Positions 1 to 5,584 of a stretch of 6,980 bases of DNA are shown piece after piece. Both the position numbers and the translations under genes were made by a program. The notes below the pieces were generated by a model. It searched no databases and was not told the DNA's origin. It was given only the letters and a program-made list of their open reading frames with translations. This DNA comes from Candidatus Caccousia avistercoris. Its GTDB lineage: Bacteria > Bacillota > Clostridia > Oscillospirales > Acutalibacteraceae. Numbering within the stretch: position 1 is the first letter of the stretch; every line of letters begins with the position of its first letter. Where the stretch lies: contig DVMK01000105.1 in NCBI GenBank assembly GCA_018715025.1, positions 1-6,980 on the forward strand, written 5' to 3'.

Positions 1-46
1 CCTGGAACAGGAAATCTACGCTCTCGTCTTTAATTTTGGAATTCAA
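1..46 (-). CDS. Start of a TTG-initiated gene cut by the window edge; tentatively YerC/YecD (TrpR-related) family
   Basis: Seen: a GGGAGG ribosome binding site (minus strand, 60-55) lies 8 bases before a TTG codon at 46-44. An open frame then continues to the window edge, reading MNSKIKDESVDFLFQ with TTG taken as Met. The spacing is the same as that of AGGAGG before tig and lon in this window, which supports a real start. Family knowledge: YerC/YecD proteins are small TrpR-like helix-turn-helix regulators that begin with a short charged stretch followed by a Leu-Phe-containing first helix. The visible residues have that look, but 15 residues cannot establish homology. The gene follows ysxC in the same direction and would be transcribed through the structured region at 113-247. 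It could equally be an unrelated small protein. I am fairly confident of the start and unsure of the family. Confidence 0.45.
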   Translation of the reverse strand, partial: MNSKIKDESVDFLFQ

Positions 47-63
47 AGGAAAATCCTCCCTCT

Positions 64-82
64 CCGGGGCCTTCCGGCCGCC
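64..82 (-). other. GNRA-type hairpin just upstream of the TTG gene's ribosome binding site
   Basis: The minus strand carries GGCC-GGAA-GGCC at 79-68, a 4-bp stem closed by a GGAA (GNRA) tetraloop. Two flanking G-C pairs beyond a C-C mismatch can extend it. It ends a few bases before the GGGAGG at 60-55, so it could affect ribosome access. A 9-base direct repeat (TCCGGGGCC on the plus strand, 63-71 and 123-131) joins this hairpin to the inner part of stem P3. Confidence 0.3.
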
Positions 83-112
83 AATAATAAACGCAAAATA
101 AGTACAAGGGGC

Positions 113-247
113 AAAGCGGTTTTCCGGGGCCGGGAACACGCCCTGCACCCGCTTTCTCCCTTCGCCCGCGAAGGGCATCCTTTGCATAAACAAAAGGGAA
201 CCGTGTCCTGCTGGGCAGCGGCTTACCGTCCTCCTGCTGCAAAGGAT
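113..247 (-). ncRNA. Candidate structured leader or small RNA, family not recognised
   Basis: Seen, on the minus strand: three perfect stems in succession. P1 pairs 247-238 (AUCCUUUGCA) with 186-177 (UGCAAAGGAU), 10 bp. P2 pairs 175-169 (CCCUUCG) with 164-158 (CGAAGGG) around a CGGG loop. P3 pairs 155-149 (AAAGCGG) with 119-113 (CCGCUUU), with an inner GGGC/GCCC stem at 143-140 and 130-127. Inside P1, 237-234 can pair with 218-215 and 228-226 with 221-219. A competing helix, 240-236 with 219-215 (GCAGC/GCUGC), would break the inner end of P1, so two alternative folds are possible. The start predicted from the upstream promoter falls at about 247, the first base of P1. No U-rich intrinsic terminator follows P3, so the RNA may be the 5' leader of the gene starting at 46. 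I checked by eye for T-box, TPP, FMN, cobalamin, guanidine-I, 6S and SRP hallmarks and found none. Confidence 0.4.
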
Positions 248-253
248 ATTTAT

Positions 254-282
254 AGTTTAGCATAGAGAAGCGGAAAAGTAAA
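254..282 (-). promoter_or_regulatory. Candidate extended -10 sigma-A promoter downstream of ysxC
   Basis: On the minus strand, a TTTACT -35-like hexamer (282-277, 4 of 6 to consensus) is separated by 17 bases from TAAACT (259-254, 4 of 6). TAAACT is preceded by TGC, the extended -10 element. The predicted start is near 247, coinciding with the 5' base of a perfect 10-bp stem. It lies 15 to 43 bases past the ysxC stop codon. It would serve the structured RNA and the partial gene at 46-1. An overlapping TATAAA (254-249) is an alternative -10 with a poorer -35. Confidence 0.45.
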
Positions 283-296
283 GGAGAATTCAGCGT

Positions 297-890
297 TCAG
301 CCTGCCCCGGCGCAGGACTCCTCAATATAAGCGCGCACCTCCCCTGCTCCTTCTCCGTTCAGGGCGGAAAAGGGCAGGAAAAGGACGCCGCCGGGGACTT
401 CCTGAAAATATTCCCGGAACGCCGCTTCCTGGGAAGCCCTCTGGGTTTTGTTGAGCTTGTCGCTCTTGGTGCCCACCACCGCAAAGGGAAGGCCGGACTC
501 CAGCAGGTAGCGAATCATGTGGGCGTCGTCCTCGGTGGGAAGGCGGCGCATGTCTACCAGCTGCAGCACACAGGCGATCCTGCGGCCTGCAGACAAGTAC
601 CCTTCCACCAGCCCCGCCCACCGCAGCTTTTCCTTGTCAGAAACCTTGGCGTAGCCATAGCCGGGCAAATCCACCAGCCGGCACTCCGGCAGGGCGTAAA
701 AATTGATGGTCCCCGTTTTGCCGGGGGTAGAGCTGACCCGGGCAAGAGCCTTCCGGTTGAGGATTTTATTGATGAGGGAGCTCTTCCCCACATTGGAACG
801 GCCGGAAAACATAACCTCCGGCAGGGTACAGGCGGGAAGCTGCTCCACTCTTCCCGCCGCATATTCAAATGAAGCGTTTTGAAAATTCAT
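297..890 (-). CDS. ysxC: Ribosome biogenesis GTPase YsxC/EngB (YihA)
   Basis: A 197-residue TrmE-Era-EngA-YihA-class GTPase, normal length for the family, which acts in the cytoplasm in late assembly of the large ribosomal subunit. The motifs are intact. G1 (P-loop) is GRSNVGKS at residues 30-37. The switch I stretch around 53-60 reads SSTPGKTG. G3 is DLPGYG at 74-79. G4 is TKSD at 141-144, giving guanine specificity. The G5-like FSA is at 174-176. The family-typical VDMRRLPTEDD segment is at 112-122. The ATG at 890 is preceded by GGGAG (901-897) with a 6-base spacing. The gene starts 24 bases after the lon stop, so it is probably translated from the lon transcript; lon-ysxC adjacency is common in Firmicutes. 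The frame ends with TGA at 299-297. No intrinsic terminator is visible just downstream. Confidence 0.97.
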   Translation of the reverse strand: MNFQNASFEYAAGRVEQLPACTLPEVMFSGRSNVGKSSLINKILNRKALARVSSTPGKTGTINFYALPECRLVDLPGYGYAKVSDKEKLRWAGLVEGYLSAGRRIACVLQLVDMRRLPTEDDAHMIRYLLESGLPFAVVGTKSDKLNKTQRASQEAAFREYFQEVPGGVLFLPFSALNGEGAGEVRAYIEESCAGAG

Positions 891-914
891 AGCGCTCTCC
901 CGTTACGGATATTT

Positions 915-3365
915 TCAGCACAGGCCGGAAACCCCTCCGGCCCGTTCTCCCGGCTCCCCTGCAACAGGCGGCACGGCCTGCTCGTGCAGACCCTTTCCCT
1001 GCTCTTGGGCGGGGGTGGAAGCGGGCAGAAAAGCAGAGGGCTTCGGCTTGGTGACGAGGGCGTTGTTCAGCACCTGCTCCAGCTTTTCCACAGGGACAAA
1101 CTTCACATGCTTTTTCACCACGTCGTCCACCTCATACAGGTCCGGCATGTTGTCCTTGGGAATGAGGACGGTTTTCATCCCGCTGCGGTAGGCCGCCATG
1201 GTTTTTTCTTTCAGGCCGCCGATGGGAAGCACACGGCCCAGCAGGGTAATTTCCCCTGTCATAGCCACGTCATGGCGGATGGGGATCTGCGTAAGGGCCG
1301 AGGTGATGGCCGTGGCCATGGCAATGCCCGCGGAAGGCCCGTCTTTGGGAACGGCCCCCTCCGGCGCGTGGATGTGGATGTCGTATTTCTTGTAGAAATC
1401 GGGGGCGATGCCCAGCTTTTCCGCCCTGGTACGGATGCAGCTCACCGCGGTGCGGGCAGATTCCTTCATAACGTCGCCCAGCGAGCCGGTAAGCTCAATT
1501 TTCCCGGCCCCCTCCATAACGGCCACCTCAATGGGAAGAAGCTCGCCGCCTACGCTGGTCCAGGCAAGGCCGTTCACCAGGCCGACCGTATCCTTGTCGT
1601 GCAGCTTTTCCTTCTTGAAGCGCTGGGGCCCCAGAAGATCCTCCAGCATTTTGGGCGAAATGGAAATTTTAGCCTCCGGGTTTTCCACCACCTGCTTGGC
1701 GCATTTGCGGCAAAGGGAGGCAATCTGGCGTTCCAGCGTGCGGACGCCGGCCTCGCGGGTGTAGCCGTCAATAAGGGCATGCAGTGCGGAGGAGGTTATT
1801 TTCAAATTTTTGGCCGGAATCCCGTTCTTTTCCATCTGCTTGGGAATGAGGTGCCGGGAAGCAATTTGATATTTCTCCTCATGGGTGTAGCTGCCAAGGG
1901 TGATAACGTCCATACGGTCCAGCAGAGGGGCCGGAATGGCGCTGTAATCGTTGGCGGTGGTGATGAACAACACTTCGCTCAGGTCGAAGGGCATGTCGAT
2001 GTAATGGTCGTAAAAAGCGGAATTCTGCTCCGAGTCCAGAACCTCCAGCAGGGCGGAGGCAGGGTCGCCCCGGTAGCTGCTTCCCAGCTTGTCAACCTCG
2101 TCCAGCAAAAGCAGGGGGTTTTTCACCTTTGCCTGCCGCAGGGCGGCAATGATGCGGCCCGGCATAGAGCCGATGTAGGTCCTCCGGTGGCCCATAATGT
2201 CAGACTCGTCCCGCACGCCGCCCAGGGAAACGCGCACATATTTCCGGCCGATGGCGCGGGCAATGGAGCGGGCGATGGAGGTTTTGCCCACGCCGGGCGG
2301 GCCCACCAGGCAGATAATCTGGCCGTTGTTTTCGGGGGCCAGCTTTTTCACCGCCAGCGCCTCCAAAATGCGCTCCTTTACCTTTTTCAGGCCGTAATGG
2401 TCGGCGTCCAGCACCTTCTGCGCATGCTTCAGGTCAATGTTTTCTTCTGTGCGGTCGTTCCAGGGAAGCTCCAGGCAGGTTTCCAGGTAAGTGAGAATAA
2501 CGCTGCCCTCGTGAGAGCCCATCGGCATTTTGGAAAGGCGGTCGCACTCCTTCATCAGCTTGTCGTTCTGTTCCTTCGGCAGGTTCAGCTTGGCGATCTT
2601 TTCCCGGAATACGTCGGCCTCCTCCTGGGGGTTGTCGTCCTCCCCCAGCTCATAGGCAATGGTTTTCATCTGCTCCCGCAGATAATACTCCCTCTGGTTT
2701 TCGTCCACCTGTTCCCGGGTTTTTTCCTGGATTTCGTTTTCAATGGCAATAATTTTGATTTCCTCTTCCAGAATAGCGATCAGCTTGCGCAGCCGCTTCA
2801 CCGGATGAAGCTCTTCCAGAATCGTTTGCTTCTTGTCGAAATCCAGCATCATGTTGGAGGCAATGTAGTCGGCTATGCGGCCGCAGTCCTTCTGCTGCAT
2901 CACGCTGAACACAATGTCGGGGGACATTTTCGCATAGTTGCGGGCATAGTCCTCAAACACAGACTGCACGGTGCGCACCAGCGCCTGGGTGGTGTGGGTT
3001 TCACGGTAAGGGGAGGTTTCCACCCGGGAAACCTCCGCCACCAGGTAAGGGTTTTCCTGCACAACAGTCTCAAGCCTGGCACGGTACAGCCCTTCAGCAA
3101 ACAGGCGCACCCCTTCCTCGGAATGGCGCACAACCTGCTTAATCCTGGCCACCACGCCAATGGAGTAAAGCTGCTCTTTCTCTGGTTCGCCGTCAGAGAG
3201 ATCGTTTTGCGTCACCAGGAAAATAAGCTGGTCGTTTTCCATAGAGTTAGCCAGGGCTAAAATAGATTTCTTGCGCCCAATGTCGAATTGTATCATCATC
3301 TCTGGGAAAATGACCAGGCCCCGCAGCGCGAGGGCGGGCAATGTGATGTTTTCGGTGTTGCTCAT
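915..3365 (-). CDS. lon: ATP-dependent endopeptidase La (Lon, LonA type)
   Basis: An 816-residue LonA-type protease, a homo-hexameric cytoplasmic enzyme that unfolds and degrades damaged and short-lived regulatory proteins. Domain order: N-terminal substrate-binding domain at about 8-205; a helical, coiled-coil-prone linker at about 190-300; AAA+ module with Walker A GPPGVGKT at 355-362 and Walker B LLLLDEVD at 418-425; C-terminal protease domain from about 595. The catalytic Ser-Lys dyad is present: S678 in KDGPSAG and K721 in GGLKEK. The ATG at 3365 has a consensus AGGAGG (3379-3374) 8 bases upstream. The conserved domain ends near residue 770. The last 45 or so residues form a Pro/Ala/Gly/Glu-rich tail ending in Cys, beyond the usual LonA C-terminus. 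The frame is otherwise uninterrupted. It lies 75 bases after clpX and 24 bases before ysxC. Confidence 0.98.
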   Translation of the reverse strand: MSNTENITLPALALRGLVIFPEMMIQFDIGRKKSILALANSMENDQLIFLVTQNDLSDGEPEKEQLYSIGVVARIKQVVRHSEEGVRLFAEGLYRARLETVVQENPYLVAEVSRVETSPYRETHTTQALVRTVQSVFEDYARNYAKMSPDIVFSVMQQKDCGRIADYIASNMMLDFDKKQTILEELHPVKRLRKLIAILEEEIKIIAIENEIQEKTREQVDENQREYYLREQMKTIAYELGEDDNPQEEADVFREKIAKLNLPKEQNDKLMKECDRLSKMPMGSHEGSVILTYLETCLELPWNDRTEENIDLKHAQKVLDADHYGLKKVKERILEALAVKKLAPENNGQIICLVGPPGVGKTSIARSIARAIGRKYVRVSLGGVRDESDIMGHRRTYIGSMPGRIIAALRQAKVKNPLLLLDEVDKLGSSYRGDPASALLEVLDSEQNSAFYDHYIDMPFDLSEVLFITTANDYSAIPAPLLDRMDVITLGSYTHEEKYQIASRHLIPKQMEKNGIPAKNLKITSSALHALIDGYTREAGVRTLERQIASLCRKCAKQVVENPEAKISISPKMLEDLLGPQRFKKEKLHDKDTVGLVNGLAWTSVGGELLPIEVAVMEGAGKIELTGSLGDVMKESARTAVSCIRTRAEKLGIAPDFYKKYDIHIHAPEGAVPKDGPSAGIAMATAITSALTQIPIRHDVAMTGEITLLGRVLPIGGLKEKTMAAYRSGMKTVLIPKDNMPDLYEVDDVVKKHVKFVPVEKLEQVLNNALVTKPKPSAFLPASTPAQEQGKGLHEQAVPPVAGEPGERAGGVSGLC

Positions 3366-3403
3366 GGTAATTTCCTCCTATTGAGAAAATGGCCGCCGCG
3401 TGC

Positions 3404-3439
3404 AGCGGACACTCCGCTCCCCGCAGCAGCCATGCTGCG
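3404..3439 (-). promoter_or_regulatory. Two tandem perfect hairpins in the clpX-lon spacer
   Basis: Immediately after the clpX stop the transcript contains CGCAGC (3439-3434) pairing with GCUGCG (3427-3422) around a 6-base loop. It is followed by AGCGGA (3418-3413) pairing with UCCGCU (3409-3404) around a 3-base GUG loop. Both stems are perfect 6-bp, GC-rich helices. The only U-run after them is a UUUUC about 12 bases past the second stem, so they are not convincing intrinsic terminators. They could protect the 3' end of a processed upstream mRNA or partly attenuate entry into lon. The lon AGGAGG follows 25 bases further on. I see no clear -10/-35 pair in this spacer. Confidence 0.45.
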
Positions 3440-3440
3440 C

Positions 3441-4760
3441 TTACGCAGTATCCCTGCGTCCGCGCCTTTTTTGAGAATTTCCAATTTTAATCTTGACAGG
3501 CTTCCGCTCGCTGTTGTAAACAATCTGCGGGTCGGCGCCGTCCTCCACGGTTTCCTTGGAGATAACCACCTTTTCCACCGTGTAGTCAGAGGGAACCTTG
3601 AACATGAGAGGGGTAAGAATCCCTTCCAGAATCGAGCGCAGGCCACGGGCGCCCGTTTTGCGCTCAATGGTCTTTTTCGCAATGGCATGCAGCGCGTCCT
3701 CGGTGAACTCCAGTTCCACCTTGTCAAGCTCGAACAGCTTCTTGTACTGGCTTACCAGGGAATTCTTCGGTTCTGTCAGAATGCGCACCAGCATATCCTC
3801 GCTGAGCCCTTCCAGGGAAGCGATGACGGGAAGACGGCCCACCAGCTCGGGGATGAGCCCGTATTTGACCAGATCGTGGGGCACCACGTTTTTCATCCAG
3901 TCCAGAGTGTCAAGCTCTGCCTTGCTGTGCACCTCGGCGCCGAATCCCAGGGAGGAAGAAGCCGTGCGCTTTTCCACCACCTTGTTAAGGCCGTCAAACG
4001 CACCGCCGCAGATGAACAGAATGTTGGAGGTGTCGATTTGAAGGAATTCCTGCTGGGGATGCTTCCGGCCGCCCTGGGGCGGCACGTTGGAAACCGTTCC
4101 TTCCAGAATCTTCAGAAGGGCCTGCTGCACCCCTTCGCCGCTTACGTCGCGGGTGATGGAGGGGTTCTCAGACTTTCTGGCAATCTTGTCAATCTCATCA
4201 ATATAAATGATGCCGCGTTCCGCCAGCTCAATGTTGAAGTCTGCCGCCTGGATGAGACGGAGGAGAATATTCTCTACGTCCTCGCCCACATAGCCGGCTT
4301 CTGTCAGGGTCGTGGCGTCGGCAATGGCAAAGGGAACGTCCAGAATTCTGGCCAGGGTTTGCGCGAGCATGGTTTTTCCCACGCCGGTGGGACCCAGCAA
4401 AAGCACATTGCTTTTCGAGAGCTCCACATCGTCGGATTTTCCGAAATAAATTCTCTTGTAATGGTTGTAAACCGCCACCGACAAGGCAATTTTTGCCTGT
4501 TCCTGGCCAATCACATAATTGTCAAGCTGCTTTTTTATCTCTTGGGGCTTTGGCAGAATTTTGGCCTGGGTTTCCCTCTCGTAACCTGTTTTGCGGTTCG
4601 CCAGGCTGCTTTCGTCCTCCAAAATGGACATGCAAAGCTCAATGCATTCGTCGCAGATATAAACGCCGGGCCCTGCAATCAGCCGGCCGGCCTCGCTTTG
4701 GGGCTTGCCGCAGAAAGAGCAGCACACCCCGCGTTCCATGCTTCCATCGTTACCGGGCAT
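3441..4760 (-). CDS. clpX: ClpX, ATP-dependent unfoldase subunit of ClpXP
   Basis: A 439-residue AAA+ hexamer that recognises, unfolds and threads substrates into ClpP. The N-terminal zinc-binding domain is intact, with four cysteines C14, C17, C36 and C39. Walker A is GPTGVGKT (123-130), Walker B IIYIDE (184-189), pore-1 loop GYVGED (156-161), arginine finger R309 in ELVGR, and sensor 2 GARGLR with R372. The ClpP-docking tripeptide reads LGF (271-273) where most ClpX have IGF. The chosen ATG at 4760 has GGTGAT (4771-4766) 5 bases upstream, complementary to the 16S rRNA tail. M8 (MERGVCCSFCGK) would match the usual family N-terminus better but has a poorer ribosome site, so the true length may be 432. 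It starts 41 bases after clpP, as expected for a co-transcribed protease and its unfoldase. Confidence 0.98.
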   Translation of the reverse strand: MPGNDGSMERGVCCSFCGKPQSEAGRLIAGPGVYICDECIELCMSILEDESSLANRKTGYERETQAKILPKPQEIKKQLDNYVIGQEQAKIALSVAVYNHYKRIYFGKSDDVELSKSNVLLLGPTGVGKTMLAQTLARILDVPFAIADATTLTEAGYVGEDVENILLRLIQAADFNIELAERGIIYIDEIDKIARKSENPSITRDVSGEGVQQALLKILEGTVSNVPPQGGRKHPQQEFLQIDTSNILFICGGAFDGLNKVVEKRTASSSLGFGAEVHSKAELDTLDWMKNVVPHDLVKYGLIPELVGRLPVIASLEGLSEDMLVRILTEPKNSLVSQYKKLFELDKVELEFTEDALHAIAKKTIERKTGARGLRSILEGILTPLMFKVPSDYTVEKVVISKETVEDGADPQIVYNSERKPVKIKIGNSQKRRGRRDTA

Positions 4761-4801
4761 TTCTCATCACCAACCTATTTCTCAAACAATCCGGCCCGCG
4801 A

Positions 4802-5386
4802 TCAGCGCTTCTCAATAATCCGGTCAATCAGGCCGTACTCCAGGGCTTCCTGAGCAGTCATGAAATTGTCCCGCTCTGTGTCGCGGGTAACCGTCTCCAG
4901 CGACTGGCCGGTGCGCTCCGCCAGGATCTCGTTTAACAGCTGTTTCTTCCTGGTGATGTAGTTGGCGTGAATCATAATATCGGTGGCCTGGCCCTTGGCG
5001 CCGCCGCTGGGCTGGTGGATCATGATGTCGCTGTTGGGCAGGGAGAAGCGCTTCCCCTTTGCCCCTGCCGCCAGCAGGAAGGCGCCCATGCTGGCCGCCA
5101 TGCCCATGCAGATGGTGGACACGTCGCACTTCAGGTACTGCATGGTGTCGTAAATGGCCATGCCGGCTGTGACAGAACCGCCGGGGCTGTTGATGTACAG
5201 GCTGATGTCCTTGCTGGGATCCTGCCCCTCCAGGTAAAGAAGCTGCGCCACCACAAGGCTGGAGGTAGCGTCGTTCACCTCGTCTGTCAGCATGATGATG
5301 CGATCGTTCAGCAAACGGGAGAAAATGTCGTAGGAACGCTCCCCCCTGCTTGTCTGTTCTACCACATAAGGTACTAAATTGCTCAT
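4802..5386 (-). CDS. clpP: ClpP, ATP-dependent Clp protease proteolytic subunit
   Basis: A 194-residue serine peptidase of family S14, normal length. It assembles into two stacked heptameric rings and degrades polypeptides fed by ClpX or another Clp ATPase. The catalytic triad is complete: S99 in GMAASMGA, H124 in MIHQPSGG, D173 in RDTERDNF. The oxyanion-region SPGGSV motif is at 68-73. The N-terminus MSNLVPYVVEQTSRGERSYDI is typical of the axial-loop region, with almost no propeptide. The ATG at 5386 follows a modest GGAAAGG (5403-5397) with a rather long 10-base spacing, and a 6-bp hairpin (5421-5404) abuts that site. The gene follows tig by 187 bases and precedes clpX by 41, the standard tig-clpP-clpX order. 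Confidence 0.98.
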   Translation of the reverse strand: MSNLVPYVVEQTSRGERSYDIFSRLLNDRIIMLTDEVNDATSSLVVAQLLYLEGQDPSKDISLYINSPGGSVTAGMAIYDTMQYLKCDVSTICMGMAASMGAFLLAAGAKGKRFSLPNSDIMIHQPSGGAKGQATDIMIHANYITRKKQLLNEILAERTGQSLETVTRDTERDNFMTAQEALEYGLIDRIIEKR

Positions 5387-5403
5387 GGAATCTCTGCCTT
5401 TCC

Positions 5404-5421
5404 GCGCTTTCCCGGAAGCGC
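5404..5421 (-). promoter_or_regulatory. Hairpin abutting the clpP ribosome binding site
   Basis: On the minus strand GCGCUU (5421-5416) pairs perfectly with AAGCGC (5409-5404), leaving a 6-base loop. The base of the stem touches the GGAAAGG at 5403-5397 used by clpP. The position suggests an effect on clpP translation or mRNA 5'-end stability. It is a short stem, so this is a moderate inference. Confidence 0.35.
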
Positions 5422-5448
5422 ATATTCATTACTACAAAGCTTACGCAC

Positions 5449-5480
5449 AGGCCGCCCCGCCCGAAACGGGGAGGCGGCCT
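5449..5480 (-). other. GC-rich inverted repeat in the tig-clpP spacer
   Basis: AGGCCGCC (5480-5473 on the minus strand) pairs perfectly with GGCGGCCU (5456-5449). A nested CCCG-UUU-CGGG lies inside, giving a strong composite hairpin. The bases following it in the transcript (GTGCGTAAGC) are not a U-tract. It is therefore either an inefficient or U-less terminator, which would lower clpP-clpX expression relative to tig, or an mRNA processing or stability element. The reverse direction also lacks a T-run. Confidence 0.45.
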
Positions 5481-5561
5481 TGTACGCTTATCCCTTACAG
5501 GGCGCACCCGGCAAGAAAAGCTGCATTTTCATCTTTGGCCGGCAGAAAGAAGTTTATACAG

Positions 5562-5584
5562 CAGCGGGAAAATTTATTCCGCTG
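5562..5584 (-). other. Inverted repeat spanning the tig stop codon
   Basis: CAGCGG (5584-5579) pairs with CCGCTG (5567-5562) across the last codons and TAA of tig, with an AT-rich loop. No U-run follows directly, so it is not a standard terminator. It may be a 3'-end stabilising stem or coincidental. Confidence 0.25.

Noticed and set aside
158..175. CCCUUCG/CGAAGGG hairpin as the terminator of the tig-ysxC cluster
   Set aside because: The stem is perfect, but the following bases are GAGAAAGCGG with no U-tract, so an intrinsic terminator is not supported.
30..263. A 77-codon minus-strand open frame starting with ATG at 263
   Set aside because: It has no ribosome binding site, its ATG lies inside the predicted -10 region, and the translation has no recognisable domain. 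It crosses stems P1-P3, so the RNA reading explains the region better.
879..3260. Long plus-strand open frame (793 codons) antisense to lon
   Set aside because: This is a shadow frame produced by the codon bias of lon. The product is His/Gly/Val-rich with no domain, and the opposite strand encodes a complete Lon.
3288..4853. Long plus-strand open frame (521 codons) antisense to clpX
   Set aside because: Same explanation: low-information antisense translation opposite an intact ClpX, spanning several gene boundaries.
5553..5558. TATAAA on the minus strand after the tig stop as a clpP promoter
   Set aside because: The hexamer 17 bases upstream matches the -35 consensus at only 2 of 6 positions and there is no TGn extension. 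Too weak to list as a feature.
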